This document shows positions 54,690-64,000 of a stretch of DNA of 64,000 bases, piece by piece. The translations under genes and the position numbers were made by a program. Numbering within the stretch: the first letter of the stretch is position 1; each line of letters opens with the position of its first letter. The notes under the pieces were generated by a model. The model did not search any database. It was not told the origin of the DNA and worked only from the letters and a program-made list of their open reading frames with translations. Source of the DNA: Takakia lepidozioides (Eukaryota > Streptophyta > Takakiopsida > Takakiales > Takakiaceae); NCBI GenBank assembly GCA_030704615.1, contig CM060732.1, forward strand, positions 5,952,001 to 6,016,000, written 5' to 3'.

Positions 54690-56605
54690 ATTGTGGTGCT
54701 ACATGTCGACAGCGGAGACGGAATCGAGTGGCACGTACCCCCATCAGGCACCATTTTCTATCGCGCTGTGGGAATGCCCATTCCGTACCCAAATTAGTTG
54801 CTGCCCACACCATCCACAAAGGAGTTGGAAAACCGACAGGCGGCCATTGCAACCAGAGAGATATGCAACGGTAACAATTCCGAACCTGGTCCGTCAAGAC
54901 CTTCCATAGCTTCTCGTGTGAAGGAATTTGACGTTTCAGACGAGGAAGATGACTGCATGGAAGTCCCCATGTCCTCCACAAGGTCGTTAAAATCCGCCAT
55001 GGACGTCTCTACAGGTGCTACACATGTACCCCCGAGCACAACTCCAACCCGCTTCATTATGGAACTCCTACGACAACTACACCTGGATGGTTCTCGCTCT
55101 GAGCTAGCTGCTCTTCACTATACCAAATTTCTAGTTACTAAGGTTACGTATAATTTTGCCTACCAACGTCGATGGGAACGTCATCTTCGAGTTTCAACCT
55201 TTGTCTTCGTCAAACAAAGCCTCTGGGATGTTAACGAACATGGATCGAAAGCATGACGGACACCCCTGGTGTGTGACGAGGACCAGTAGCATGAAAATTG
55301 CAGATGGTGTTCGTATAAGATACGTCCTCTGTGCGGGGAAGCTGAGGTGCCTCAATCCGACCTGCTTCCACTTTCTCTCAAAAGGAGGGCGGAAAAACGA
55401 GATGGATTGGACGGGCACAACCCCTCAACCATTCATTGTCTCCAGCCAGGCTCATTATACAGGTACTTTCAAGTGCGCCCATTGCAAAGATCCACCAACA
55501 TGCATGTCAATGTGCAAAGCCAAGCAATATTATGTCGGTAGTCAGTTCCCAGACTTGACAAGAGCTTGCATACACGTTGGGGTCCACTGCCACCCCTTGG
55601 CGAGAGGCAACATACAGGAGGCTGTGCAGGAATCACATGACATCATAAAAGAGGAGGTGAAATTGAACCCTGGAGCCAGACCAAAGCAGATACAGCTGAA
55701 GGCAGCCCACAAGATTGCTCTAGGAAAAATTATGTCTAAAGATGAAAAAGACCAAGTGCCCTTGGACGAGAGGGATATGGTGGACCTCTTGGAGTCCGTC
55801 TCGCACGTTTGCAGCCCGAATGTGCGGAATCACATCGTATCTTGCAAGCAAGAATCTGGCCGGGGATCAGACATGCACTCTATCATGGAGGTGAAAGACG
55901 GTGTGGATATGACTACATCCAAGGTAGCAGGTTTCCAGGGCAAGGCAGTGAAACTGACCATTGTTTCATTTTCAAAATGTCAACCTGTGGGCCTGGGAGT
56001 GGAGTCGACTTGGTCACTCGAATAACAAGTGGAAACTTGTCAAATGCTTGGGTGATGTTTGACCACATCAAGCGAATTACAAACCATCAATGGGTGATCA
56101 TAGGTGCGCATGTTTATGACTATCACTCCAAAAAGCTCATGACGATTGCAATCTACGAGATGAAAGGGGAGGACACACACTTTGTGCATCCTACGCATCG
56201 TTGGGGGAAAGCGAAGAGACGGAGACCCGCCTCGGAAGTGAACGAGACAAGGATGGGGAATGCACTTGGGATGAACTGTACAATGTAGAGCTCAACAGAA
56301 GTGCCCCTACCAGGCTTTGGGTGTGTGTATCAGATGGCCACAGCAGGCTCAGCTGTCCGCAACGAGGTGTACACCATCACCATTTCAGAATTATCCGCCT
56401 GCAATTGCACCGACTTACTGATCACATGATCACATGTGGCGAAGAAGGGGGGATCGTATTGCCCTCGCAAACATCTGTATTACGTGTACCTAAAGAGACT
56501 CGGGTGTAATTCCACAACTCATCATTTCATACATGCACCAACGTTGAGCCCCAACAAGGTGCACAGGCATCTGAATATGGATCCAGGGGACCAGTGACCT
56601 TGGTT
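54690..56605 (+). pseudogene. SWIM-family transposase-like copy with deleted core and frameshifts
   Basis: In order: a linker with LPTPSTKELENRQAAIATRE and an acidic stretch (FDVSDEEDDCMEV); a frameshift near 55160; a Cys-rich N-terminal domain (LRCLNPTCFHFL, FKCAHCKDPPTCMSMCKAKQ, ACIHVGVHCHPLARG); helices with LNPGARPKQIQLKAAHKIAL; a frameshift near 55925; then FPGQGSETDHCFIFKMS, GPGSGVDLVTRI, NAWVMFDHIKRITNHQW and VYDYHSKKLMTIAIYEMKGE, which is the start of a DDE-type core. The text then jumps directly to KRRRPASEVNETRMGNALGM, so most of the core is missing. After a stop at 56286 the SWIM region follows (YQMATAGSAV, CNCTDLL, CPRKHLYYVYLKRLG), in which the third ligand Cys is replaced by Arg. 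Clearly dead; internally deleted like a non-autonomous derivative. Confidence 0.8.
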
Positions 56606-56854
56606 TCCGGGGCACAAGACAATGTTACGCTCATCTTTTCCGAAGTTTCAGTTGTTGAACTGTACTGCTGCAAGTACCTCAGACTTTGGCAAGAGAACTG
56701 TTCGAGTTATGTCTTGCCTACCAGTACCTACTTTGGTCAAACTAAGATACTAATATGTCATTGCCTTCTGTTTCCACGTGCCTGGATTTTTTTTGGGGTT
56801 GTTACTTTTATCCTCACCCCAAACTTTGCATACCTCATTCGACCCTCGACAAGG

Positions 56855-57020
56855 AAATGCGGCATCGCATTTCCAAGTACTGTGGCCACCACTACCAATA
56901 CAAATTTTGGTCATAGTAAGATAGTCGCACCGAGTCTTTTGGGCGCCGACTGTGGAGAACAGACTCCTCAAAAATCTCGCACATGCGAATCAAAATTCGG
57001 CACCGCATTTCCCAATGGAG
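56855..57020. repeat. Two outlying GGAAATGCGGC-type palindromes
   Basis: GGAAATGCGGCATCGCATTT at about 56851 and TTCGGCACCGCATTTCCC at about 56996. They belong to the 52-54 kb family but lie beyond the transposase relic. Confidence 0.75.
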
Positions 57021-57429
57021 TCGCAAACCTTTCCCGCAGAATGCAGGAATAAGCAAAAAATTTCAAGCACTGCAGACTGTGTTGTTGCATGGGGATCATA
57101 CAATCGCGAGAAAAGGGTCAGCTTCATTCCAATGTCAGGGCATATAAAACCGCGGAATATTCTATACACGCCAGTATACGACGTTCTTTTGCTGTGGGAC
57201 ACTGGATTTTTTTTTCGTTGCACGGTGGGTTTTTTCCATGAGCAAACTTACGAAACCATGAATCGAATTGTTACTCACGATATATCTTCGCCGCATTACA
57301 GGATCTGGAAATTCCAAAATAGTCAATGTCAAATTTAAAAAACTATTATTTAAATACTTTTTTAATCTGCCGCATTTCCAAATTTGGAGAAGTCCGCTCA
57401 TGAAAACGGCGTGTCTTAGACTTCGGCTC

Positions 57430-58090
57430 ACGGCTCATGCGGCTCATGGCTCATGGTTTCTGGCTCATGAAATAGCAAATCTCCTTGAGAGGAGTGGCAG
57501 GGGTTGGAAGAGAAGACATGTGTGGGTGTGGGTGGGAGAAGAAGCCACAGATAGGGTGGGCGCACAGTGGGTGAGAAATGACAGATAGAAGAGGGAGAGT
57601 GAAGATGTGGGTGAAATACGATGAGGGGGGCAGTTGCAGAAGGAGAGAGTGTGTGGGGTGGGGAGCGCCAGTGAGTGGACAGAGGGGGGAAGAGACGTAC
57701 TGAGAGGAGAGCGCAAAGAGTACTTGATGGTGTAGGGAAAATAGGAGATAGAGGGTATATAGGAATAGACAGGGTCTTGAGGTGTGATATGTTGATGGGC
57801 ACATCTGGGTGTGGTGTCAATGTAATTGATCAGAGGCGGCATGAAATGAAGGGCGTTCCGGTATGATGAGTGAGGTGGAGGCGGCCATAGCAGCGAGGCT
57901 TGCAACTTGGAGTAGCCTATTTGTGTCATGGCGGGGGGATATGCCGTGATTTGTGTGCAAGGGGAGTAGCCTGCAGGTTGGTTTAGAGAGTAGTCATGAG
58001 TGGAGTAATGAGCAGGGATGCTGGCATGTACAGGTTGTGGTGTAGTTCGCATGGCAGGGAGAGACAAGAGGCTAGGTGTCAACCATTAAT
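57430..58090 (-). other. Strand-biased, pyrimidine-rich (minus) open region
   Basis: The plus strand is strongly G-rich. The minus strand stays open for 205 codons (58082-57465), rich in Pro, Ser, His, Tyr and Leu (for example HASIPAHYSTHDYSLNQPAG). Three minus frames are open at once, which argues that composition, not coding, explains it. A similar region is at 61020-62640. Confidence 0.35.
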
Positions 58091-58099
58091 GCACCCCAT

Positions 58100-58600
58100 T
58101 AACAGTTGCATACTTAATTTAGGGTTCGTGTTAGACAGAGCTAGGTTAGGTCCCGAAGGCGCCGCCTAGCCCCAAGGGTGCTACTAGTGTGGATTATAAT
58201 TTTTCTATGTTATAAGTGTTTGCATTTGTAATTTGTAACCAACAGTTAGTACTAATTCATTGACGTATGTACGAAAACAATAGTCCAGAAATAAGTAATG
58301 CGAATGTATAATTACCCTCGGTATAAAGGGTTATGGTTATTTTAGAGGAGAGATATTCTAGTGTAAATATTAATTATTCAGTAAACAACAAAAAAAAAAA
58401 ATCAATTAACCAACTTTATTATTTCTTTTCTTTTTGAATAACTTTATGTATATGTTCAAAAGATAGAGATACTGATTTATTTAGTTTTTACTAGTACCTA
58501 TTAATTTAGGTGAGTCAAGAATATATAATTAATTAGAGGAAAATATTAGCCCAACAAACAATATTAATATAACCAAAATAAAAGAAGAGAATCAAAACCA
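58100..58600. other. AT-rich intergenic, no gene seen
   Basis: A low-complexity AT-rich stretch with A runs near 58390; no open frame of interest. Confidence 0.5.
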
Positions 58601-58617
58601 ACTATAGGAAAGCCATG

Positions 58618-58695
58618 TGGCGGCTATTGGGATTTGAAACCCCAACCTCGAATGTGCGAGCGAAATCTCTAACCGATAAGTCCCTCAAGTTATAT
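58618..58695 (-). repeat. tRNA-like remnant or SINE head
   Basis: The minus strand has TTATCGGTTAGAGAT (A-box-like) and TGGGGTTTCAAATCCCA, a 5-bp stem with a 7-base loop like a T-arm (B box). The acceptor stem does not close well, so a tRNA-derived relic is more likely than a working tRNA. Confidence 0.45.
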
Positions 58696-58767
58696 TCAAA
58701 GCTAATTTGTCTATCTAAGTACTTATAGGGCTATTACAAAGGTTCTGAACAGATGAGCAAAACTAAA

Positions 58768-58850
58768 TAAGTTGCAGCCGACAGGACTTGAACCCCCAAC
58801 CCCATAAGTATGAACTACCAAACCAACCATCAAACTAACCTAGAGATGTT
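58768..58850 (-). repeat. Second tRNA-like remnant
   Basis: The minus strand contains GGTTGGTTTGGTAGTTCA (A-box-like) and GGTTCAAGTCC, an exact B-box consensus. Stems are imperfect. It lies 80 bases from the first remnant, in the same orientation. Confidence 0.45.
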
Positions 58851-59985
58851 GTTACAATAGGGTTTCTTTTAGTTATTTAGACACAATAGTCAAATCTCAC
58901 TTTGTAACATGGCCTGGCAGTTAAAATTCTCTGTTTTCAAAAATTCATAAGTCCCTACTACATTCTTCAATTCACTTGCTGTAAAACAGAGGCTCTAACC
59001 TAAGCTTTACTCAACAAGATTTTGGAATTAGTTTGTGAATCAAGGTCCATAAAAAGGTTTTAACTCAAATCGTGGCTGCTCATAATAATAACAAAACTAT
59101 TTTGCAGTCAAGAATTGACCCTGTTCAAAAATTCCTAATTCTGCACTCACCACTTGTTTTCCTTAAATTTGAATCAGATTCCCATTAACATTCTTCTTTC
59201 TATGGGCTTCAATAAGCACCTCTTCTAGATCATCCAAACACTAATTAAGGTCTCAGCTTGAAGTTAGTAATTTAATCAATAATACTTCATGTGCTGGGCC
59301 AACAAAGAAAACAAACTAAGTCACATCCTGGTATGACTTCCCAGTTGAAAATCGATAGGGCGGTATTCCGTTGACCCAGCCGCCTTCAATTCAAGTACCC
59401 AAGGCTCGTTACCTGGAAAGGACAGAAGAGAACAGAACAGGGAAGAAAGAAGAAAAAGAAAACAAACAACCAAGACGAGACACTTCTTCAAACGATTCGG
59501 CTGTAGCTTCGGAGTGCTAGATTTCCAAGGTCGTTTCCCCTAGCTCGGTGTAAATCTAGGATGGTCTAGGATATCTGAAGTTCAGACTCGAGTTTGTCTC
59601 TATAGAACTCCAAGTAGATATAGAGGGTAGTCTTATACAAAATAATCAACTACTCGAGGTGGAGTTTCCCACACGGTGCTCACCCGAGCACTAGTCCCGA
59701 ATTGATGTCGCTGGTGGTGCAGGTTTGATGAATTCTGCTCACGGAACTGATATGAGTTGCTACAGTACGGACGACCGATCAGATTATAGAGAGGGTATGT
59801 ACACGATCAACTCAAAGGGAATCTAGACAATAAGAAGCTTCTCTTATTCAATCATGCACGTCTCAGTGTACCACACTACCTTCAACTAATACGGCACCTT
59901 AATCCCAACGACTTGCGGCTGTAATATTTGATCCAAAACAGTTCGCTATACACCTTTATTCTTCACACAACATCTAGCATACACT
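58851..59985. other. Intergenic, no gene seen
   Basis: AT-rich to 59330, then a more balanced stretch with no open frame, RNA gene or repeat that I can identify. Confidence 0.45.
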
Positions 59986-59994
59986 AAAACGAAG

Positions 59995-60050
59995 AAAGAG
60001 AGCGAAGAGGGAGAGAGCGAAGAGGGAGAGAGCGAAGAGGAAGAGAGGGA
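59995..60050 (+). repeat. Short tandem repeat (GAGAGAGCGAAGAGG)
   Basis: Three to four copies of a 14-15 base purine unit. Confidence 0.85.
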
Positions 60051-60124
60051 GCGAGAGAAATAAGAACTAGATTGTCTCTGTTCTCCCTTTCGCCGGCTGA
60101 TTTATAGCAGTCCGTCGCCCTACA

Positions 60125-60545
60125 TCCGTCACTTGTTTTGACGACTTTCATCCATCCCTTTCTCAAAAAAATAAAATAAATCACCACTGGTGCATATAAG
60201 CACCGACACCTAATTAAAGTTTTTAATTAATTTTCCTAGAGTGTTCATTAATAGAAGATATAATCTTTTTTGTTTTAATCCTTCAGATCTGCACCCTCCA
60301 CCTGAACGGACCAGATCGAACCACGTGTTTTTCCTCCATCCATTGTCATATGTCCAGAAATCCAGCCCGTAATCCATCCATCCATGGTTCCATCCGCTGA
60401 TTTCATCCATTTTCATTCTTCCTCATAATTTTCATCCATCTGTAACTTTCATCCATCCAAGGACATGACAAACTTACATTGATACATGAGCCATTTTAAA
60501 TCCTCATGAATGTTGCTCCTCATCCATGTCATTCATCCGTTTGGG
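60125..60545 (-). repeat. GGATGAA-type repeats on the minus strand
   Basis: TTTCATCCATC-like motifs recur about a dozen times (60148, 60335, 60375, 60402, 60433, 60450, 60520). They are the reverse complement of the motif in the LTR/leader at 8040-8420, so this may be a diverged inverted copy of that zone. Spacing is less regular here. Confidence 0.5.
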
Positions 60546-60559
60546 AAGTGGGGATCGCT

Positions 60560-61020
60560 ACCCTTGATCAACCAATATCCAGCGGTTCACATTTATCCTT
60601 GTTTTCCCATTAGCTCCATTTCCCGTGCTATGTTGAGATCGGGGAGAGGTTCCCATGCTTGAAGTAGCGATTTGTAGCGCTTGATTGCTTTGAGAGTCGT
60701 CTATTGGTGAGACTTCCAGTACAAATAGACATATTTGCCCACATTTGCTGAGTCAAAAAGACATCAATCTTGAATCATTCTTGGCGTTGAAGACTATTCG
60801 TTGAGTTCTAAATCGTACCTCCATACCATGTAGCCTCTAGGGTACTGTCCGCAAACCAGATGCTGTTTTAATTAGAATAAAAAAAGATTATCGACATTAG
60901 GCCATAAACATTTGTGTCCGCTGAGATTCTGTTTGTCCCAGTTGTTAAGTGGGCAGCAAGGTAAATCGTCTACATGAATAAAGGAGTTGTTCCTGAAGAA
61001 GAGTGGGGCTACTGATGCCT
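60560..61020. other. Intergenic, no gene seen
   Basis: No recognisable coding or RNA feature. Confidence 0.4.
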
Positions 61021-62640
61021 CATGAATGTGCGTTAATATGGTTGGGATTGGGAGTGGGAGGAGATTATGTGAGGGGGTGATTTGATGGCTGAGTGTGAGG
61101 GTAATGAGGCATATGTGACGATGAGGAGGGAAAGAATTGGGTTATGGGATGGGTATGATTGGGAGGGTGTGTATGCATGATGTGGTAAGGTGAGTGATTG
61201 GAGACTAGTTGTGTATGTACATGTTGGGGCGAGTGTGGAGATCACCCTTGACTTGGGGTGGGCTGGTACGTGGAAACTGGGACAGGGTAGTGCATTTAGG
61301 GCCAGGAGTGAGGTAACTTGTGGTTGTTTGATGAGGGGCTTAAGTGGGGAACTTAGTTTGTTGTGAGGAGGGGTAAGGTATATGGGTGGGTGAAGGTAAA
61401 AACTGGGGGGCTTCTTGAGGGGTATTGGCTGTGTATTGGTAGTGGCAGGATTGACATATTAAGGATAGGGGCGGATTATAAGGGGGCAGAGGGACCTTGG
61501 GATTGGTCTCTCGAGGTTGAGGGTCATAGCAGAGTTGGGTATCAGAAAGTATGGGCACATTAAATTCACCGCCCTCCGAGGGCACCGTGAGGCAGTGTCT
61601 TTTTGAGGAGGTTGATGGTGGTGTTTGGAAGTGTTTTGATTGGCCTTGTGGGTATAAGAGGTAATTTGGTGGGAGGGATGAGTGACTGAGTTGGGGGGCT
61701 GAGTATAGTATGTTTGCACAATGGATATGTGTTGATAGGTATTAGGATTGAGGTATAGTTGGGATTGAGGATGGCTTGGGAGCCAGTGTAATAAGAACAT
61801 AGGATTGTTAATATGCATAAAAAAAGGCATACCATGTGACATCAACAAGACCAAAATATATGTTGGGGAGCATGAATAGCTAGATGCCCTTGTGTGACGG
61901 GGGGCGTCTCTGAAGCTGGTCATCTGCCAGTACATTGCTATCACTATCATCTGCTGAATTGGGGGATCTACATTGTGGCTTGTGAACAGATTATTGAGGA
62001 GCTGCGTAGCAATCAGGTCAGTAGCAGAGGGGTGGGATTTGTTCAATTCGACGCCCATGATGTTGTTGGAAGATGTCGGAGCAGGCTAGTGGAGCTGGGG
62101 GTAGAGCCAGAATCCGGGTCTGGTGGGGGTCTTCAACTGATATACAAGGAATAGCATGCACAAAGAATAACACAGCCCAGATGTGAGATGAGTCTATGGT
62201 GTGCAAGGGGGGGTGAGAGAAACATTGTGAGGTAGAAGGGGGGGTTGTTGAGTGAAAGAGTAGGGTGTGAGGTTGGGGTATTTGGCAGCATGGGAGCAGA
62301 AGAGTGAAGAACATTGGTGATGGGGCCGGGGGGGTAGTAATCATAGGGGGGTGCATTTGTATGGTGGGGGATAGAGAGTCTGAGTGGGGCAGAGGAGTGA
62401 GAGGGCAGATTGGCTGTAGCAATATAGTATAAGGAGAAGGGAGAGTAGTGGTGTGAGACTAGTGCAATGATGTGAAAAGAAGGGGGGGGGGGGGGGGGAG
62501 AGGTACCTGTTGAGCTGGTGCGTATGCTCGGGTAATATATCGTACCTGGGAGGGGTGGAGAGGAGAGTTGGTGGGGGGGGGGGCTGGAGGCAGTGCCAAT
62601 GGCCCAACCCATCAGGCCAAGCCACCGGCAGCCGAGTACT
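61020..62640 (-). other. G-rich strand-biased region with overlapping long minus frames
   Basis: The plus strand is rich in GGGTGAGTG, GGGAGG and poly-G (62482-62499). Minus frames of 199 and 206 codons (62058-61459; 62753-62133) overlap others and are Pro/Ser/His/Tyr-rich (PPPPPPSFHIIALVSHHYSP). A disordered proline-rich protein of a mobile element is possible, but simultaneous openness of several frames points to composition. Confidence 0.35.
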
Positions 62641-63680
62641 TTGGTAAATATAGGGGTAGGGATCTGCAGCACAGACCAGGGGAGGGGAGAAAAGAGCTCC
62701 AGGTGTCCCGGGTTAATGCAAAGAAAGTTGCCAGACGAGTATGTAGGCAACAAGGGATTAGTAGGAACAGTAGGAATGAGAGGGGATTTGTAGGAGGTGA
62801 GGTATGATGACCATACCTAGGGATATGGGTGTATAGTGATAACTTGTATGTCGGGTTTAACTTGAGAGGGAATTGGGGGAGTCCACCAGAAGCCCCTGGT
62901 GAGAGATTTGGTCTTGGGGGATTGGGTGTTTTGCAGGCAGCAGGCAGAGGTCAGGCAGGTCCAACATCGCCCAAGCAGCCGATCCAAGAACATGGTTGGT
63001 GTAGCGCCGCCTGAGAATACGATGACTGTGGCAGAGGTGATGAGGGAGCCTGAGCAATAACTGAGGTAGTGTGGTGTAGCTTATCTCGCAACGGGTGCCG
63101 GGGAGAGAAGACCCGGCCATCAGTGGTGAGCTGCTCCCTTGGTAGAGGGCGCACGTGCTCGAATACTACTTCTAGCCGTAGAGAGTGCAACATCCGTAGT
63201 CCGAGTTGTGGGGAGGGGGACCAAGCGGGTGTTGTGGGGTATACAAACCGGTATCATGGGCCCGCTGCAACATCATCTGAGGGGCGCTGTCTGAGTGGAT
63301 GCAACTCCGTATGGTGTTGGCAGTGTAGGACCAGTTACTTTTGAAAAGTAGGTAATAGAGAGGCACCTTAGCTGGTGTGTGTGTAGCGTTGCAGTAGATG
63401 CGTTCCCTCCACTTGATGTGATAGGCCTGGGGCCAAGTATGGTAATCATAGTGAAGCCAGAACATCAGAGATAGTTGACATTGGGTGGCAGATTTACCCC
63501 CCAGGACATGCCTCATGTTGAAATTGATGGGTTGTAAAGCAACAAAGCAAGAGGAAACTATGCAAATAAACTAGGTGAAAAGCAAGGAGAGCCTTGCTCT
63601 TCTTTTATACTGTTTTTGGTCCTAATAAACTAATGAGAAATATTCATTAAACTATTGTAACATTGAAGGATCTATAGTTT
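62641..63680. other. No gene recognised
   Basis: Minus frames up to 114 codons (63516-63172, with WLHYDYHTWPQAYHIKWRER) may continue the unknown region to the left. No domain can be named. Confidence 0.35.
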
Positions 63681-63714
63681 AATATTCAACATGGACAATG
63701 AAAGATGGCTTTTC

Positions 63715-64000
63715 ATCCATCCTTATGGATGACAGGTTGGCGTAGAAAGATCTGCACACGAAAGCGGAGGAGAAGAGAAAGGAAAGACGTGTCCCTGCTG
63801 GGCCTGAGTCGGCAAAGGACGCTGATGCTCTGGAACAATCCAGAAAGGCAGTTGAGATGGCATAGAAGACGGTGGATGGAGCTGTGCAGGCTCAACAGAA
63901 GGGGTCGAAGAAGAGGACTTGCCAGCAAGGAGCAGTAGTTGTGACACCCAAAAAGACGAAGAAGCAGAAATAGAAAGAGCAGGAAGAGGGTGACGAAGAG
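63715..64000 (+). pseudogene. Possible retroelement gag-like coiled segment, cut by window end
   Basis: One plus frame reads as a highly charged, Lys/Glu/Gln-rich helix (KDLHTKAEEKRKERRVPAGP, ESAKDADALEQSRKAVEMA) with stops near 63745, 63862 and 63970, then VVVTPKKTKKQK. Charged linker segments of this kind are common in gag or linker parts of algal Ty3 elements. The assignment is weak. Confidence 0.3.

Noticed and set aside
58618-58850. Functional tRNA genes
   Set aside because: B boxes are good, but acceptor and anticodon stems do not pair properly and I could not assign an anticodon.

Overview
The window reads as nuclear DNA of a repeat-rich streptophyte, most likely a charophyte alga (Chara-like) or possibly a bryophyte. 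The evidence is a plant-type hydroxyproline O-arabinosyltransferase (GT95), a plant NAD(P)H:quinone/FMN reductase, small exons with GT/AG borders in long AT-rich introns, and many decayed retroelements. No bacterial, plastid or mitochondrial gene is visible. The species assignment is inference.

Layout. (1) 0.9-3.7 kb, minus: a five-exon gene of unknown function, with its introns and 3' flank studded with copies of one 24-bp palindrome. (2) 4.2-5.6 kb, plus: a SWIM zinc-finger protein of a transposase-like family, followed by a 42-bp-period palindrome array. (3) 7.7-13.2 kb, plus: a decayed Ty3/gypsy element carrying gag/protease, a complete C5-cytosine DNA methyltransferase domain and RT/RNase H, cut off before integrase. 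(4) 13.2-16.0 kb: segmental repeats. (5) 16.2-26.0 kb, plus: a split METTL13/EEF1AKMT4-like methyltransferase gene with a 20-bp micro-exon; one intron holds about 3.75 kb of satellite-like repeats and SINE-like pieces. (6) 28.4-29.4 kb, plus: a complete three-exon quinone/FMN reductase. (7) 32.6-36.5 kb, minus: the arabinosyltransferase, with LINE remnants at 31.9-32.5 and 37.0-38.8 kb. (8) 38.7-40.4 kb: palindrome-bearing inverted and direct repeats. (9) 41.6-42.1 kb, minus: an integrase-core-like gene fragment. (10) 44.2-44.9 kb, minus: a dead Ty3 integrase. (11) 45.4-49.4 kb: a sequence homologous to the LTR/leader of the methyltransferase element, but with a different repetitive middle. 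(12) 50.2-57.0 kb: two more SWIM-family transposase remnants around a large array of GGAAATGCGGC-type palindromes. (13) 57-64 kb: intergenic, G-rich strand-biased sequence, tRNA-like remnants and a possible gag fragment at the window edge.

Only four loci look like host genes with intact exons: 874-3652, 16218-26005, 28359-29430 and 32599-36501. Everything else is mobile or repetitive. Two things stand out. One is the captured DNA methyltransferase inside a Ty3 retroelement. The other is that several neighbourhoods each have their own family of short perfect or near-perfect palindromes, different in sequence but alike in design.
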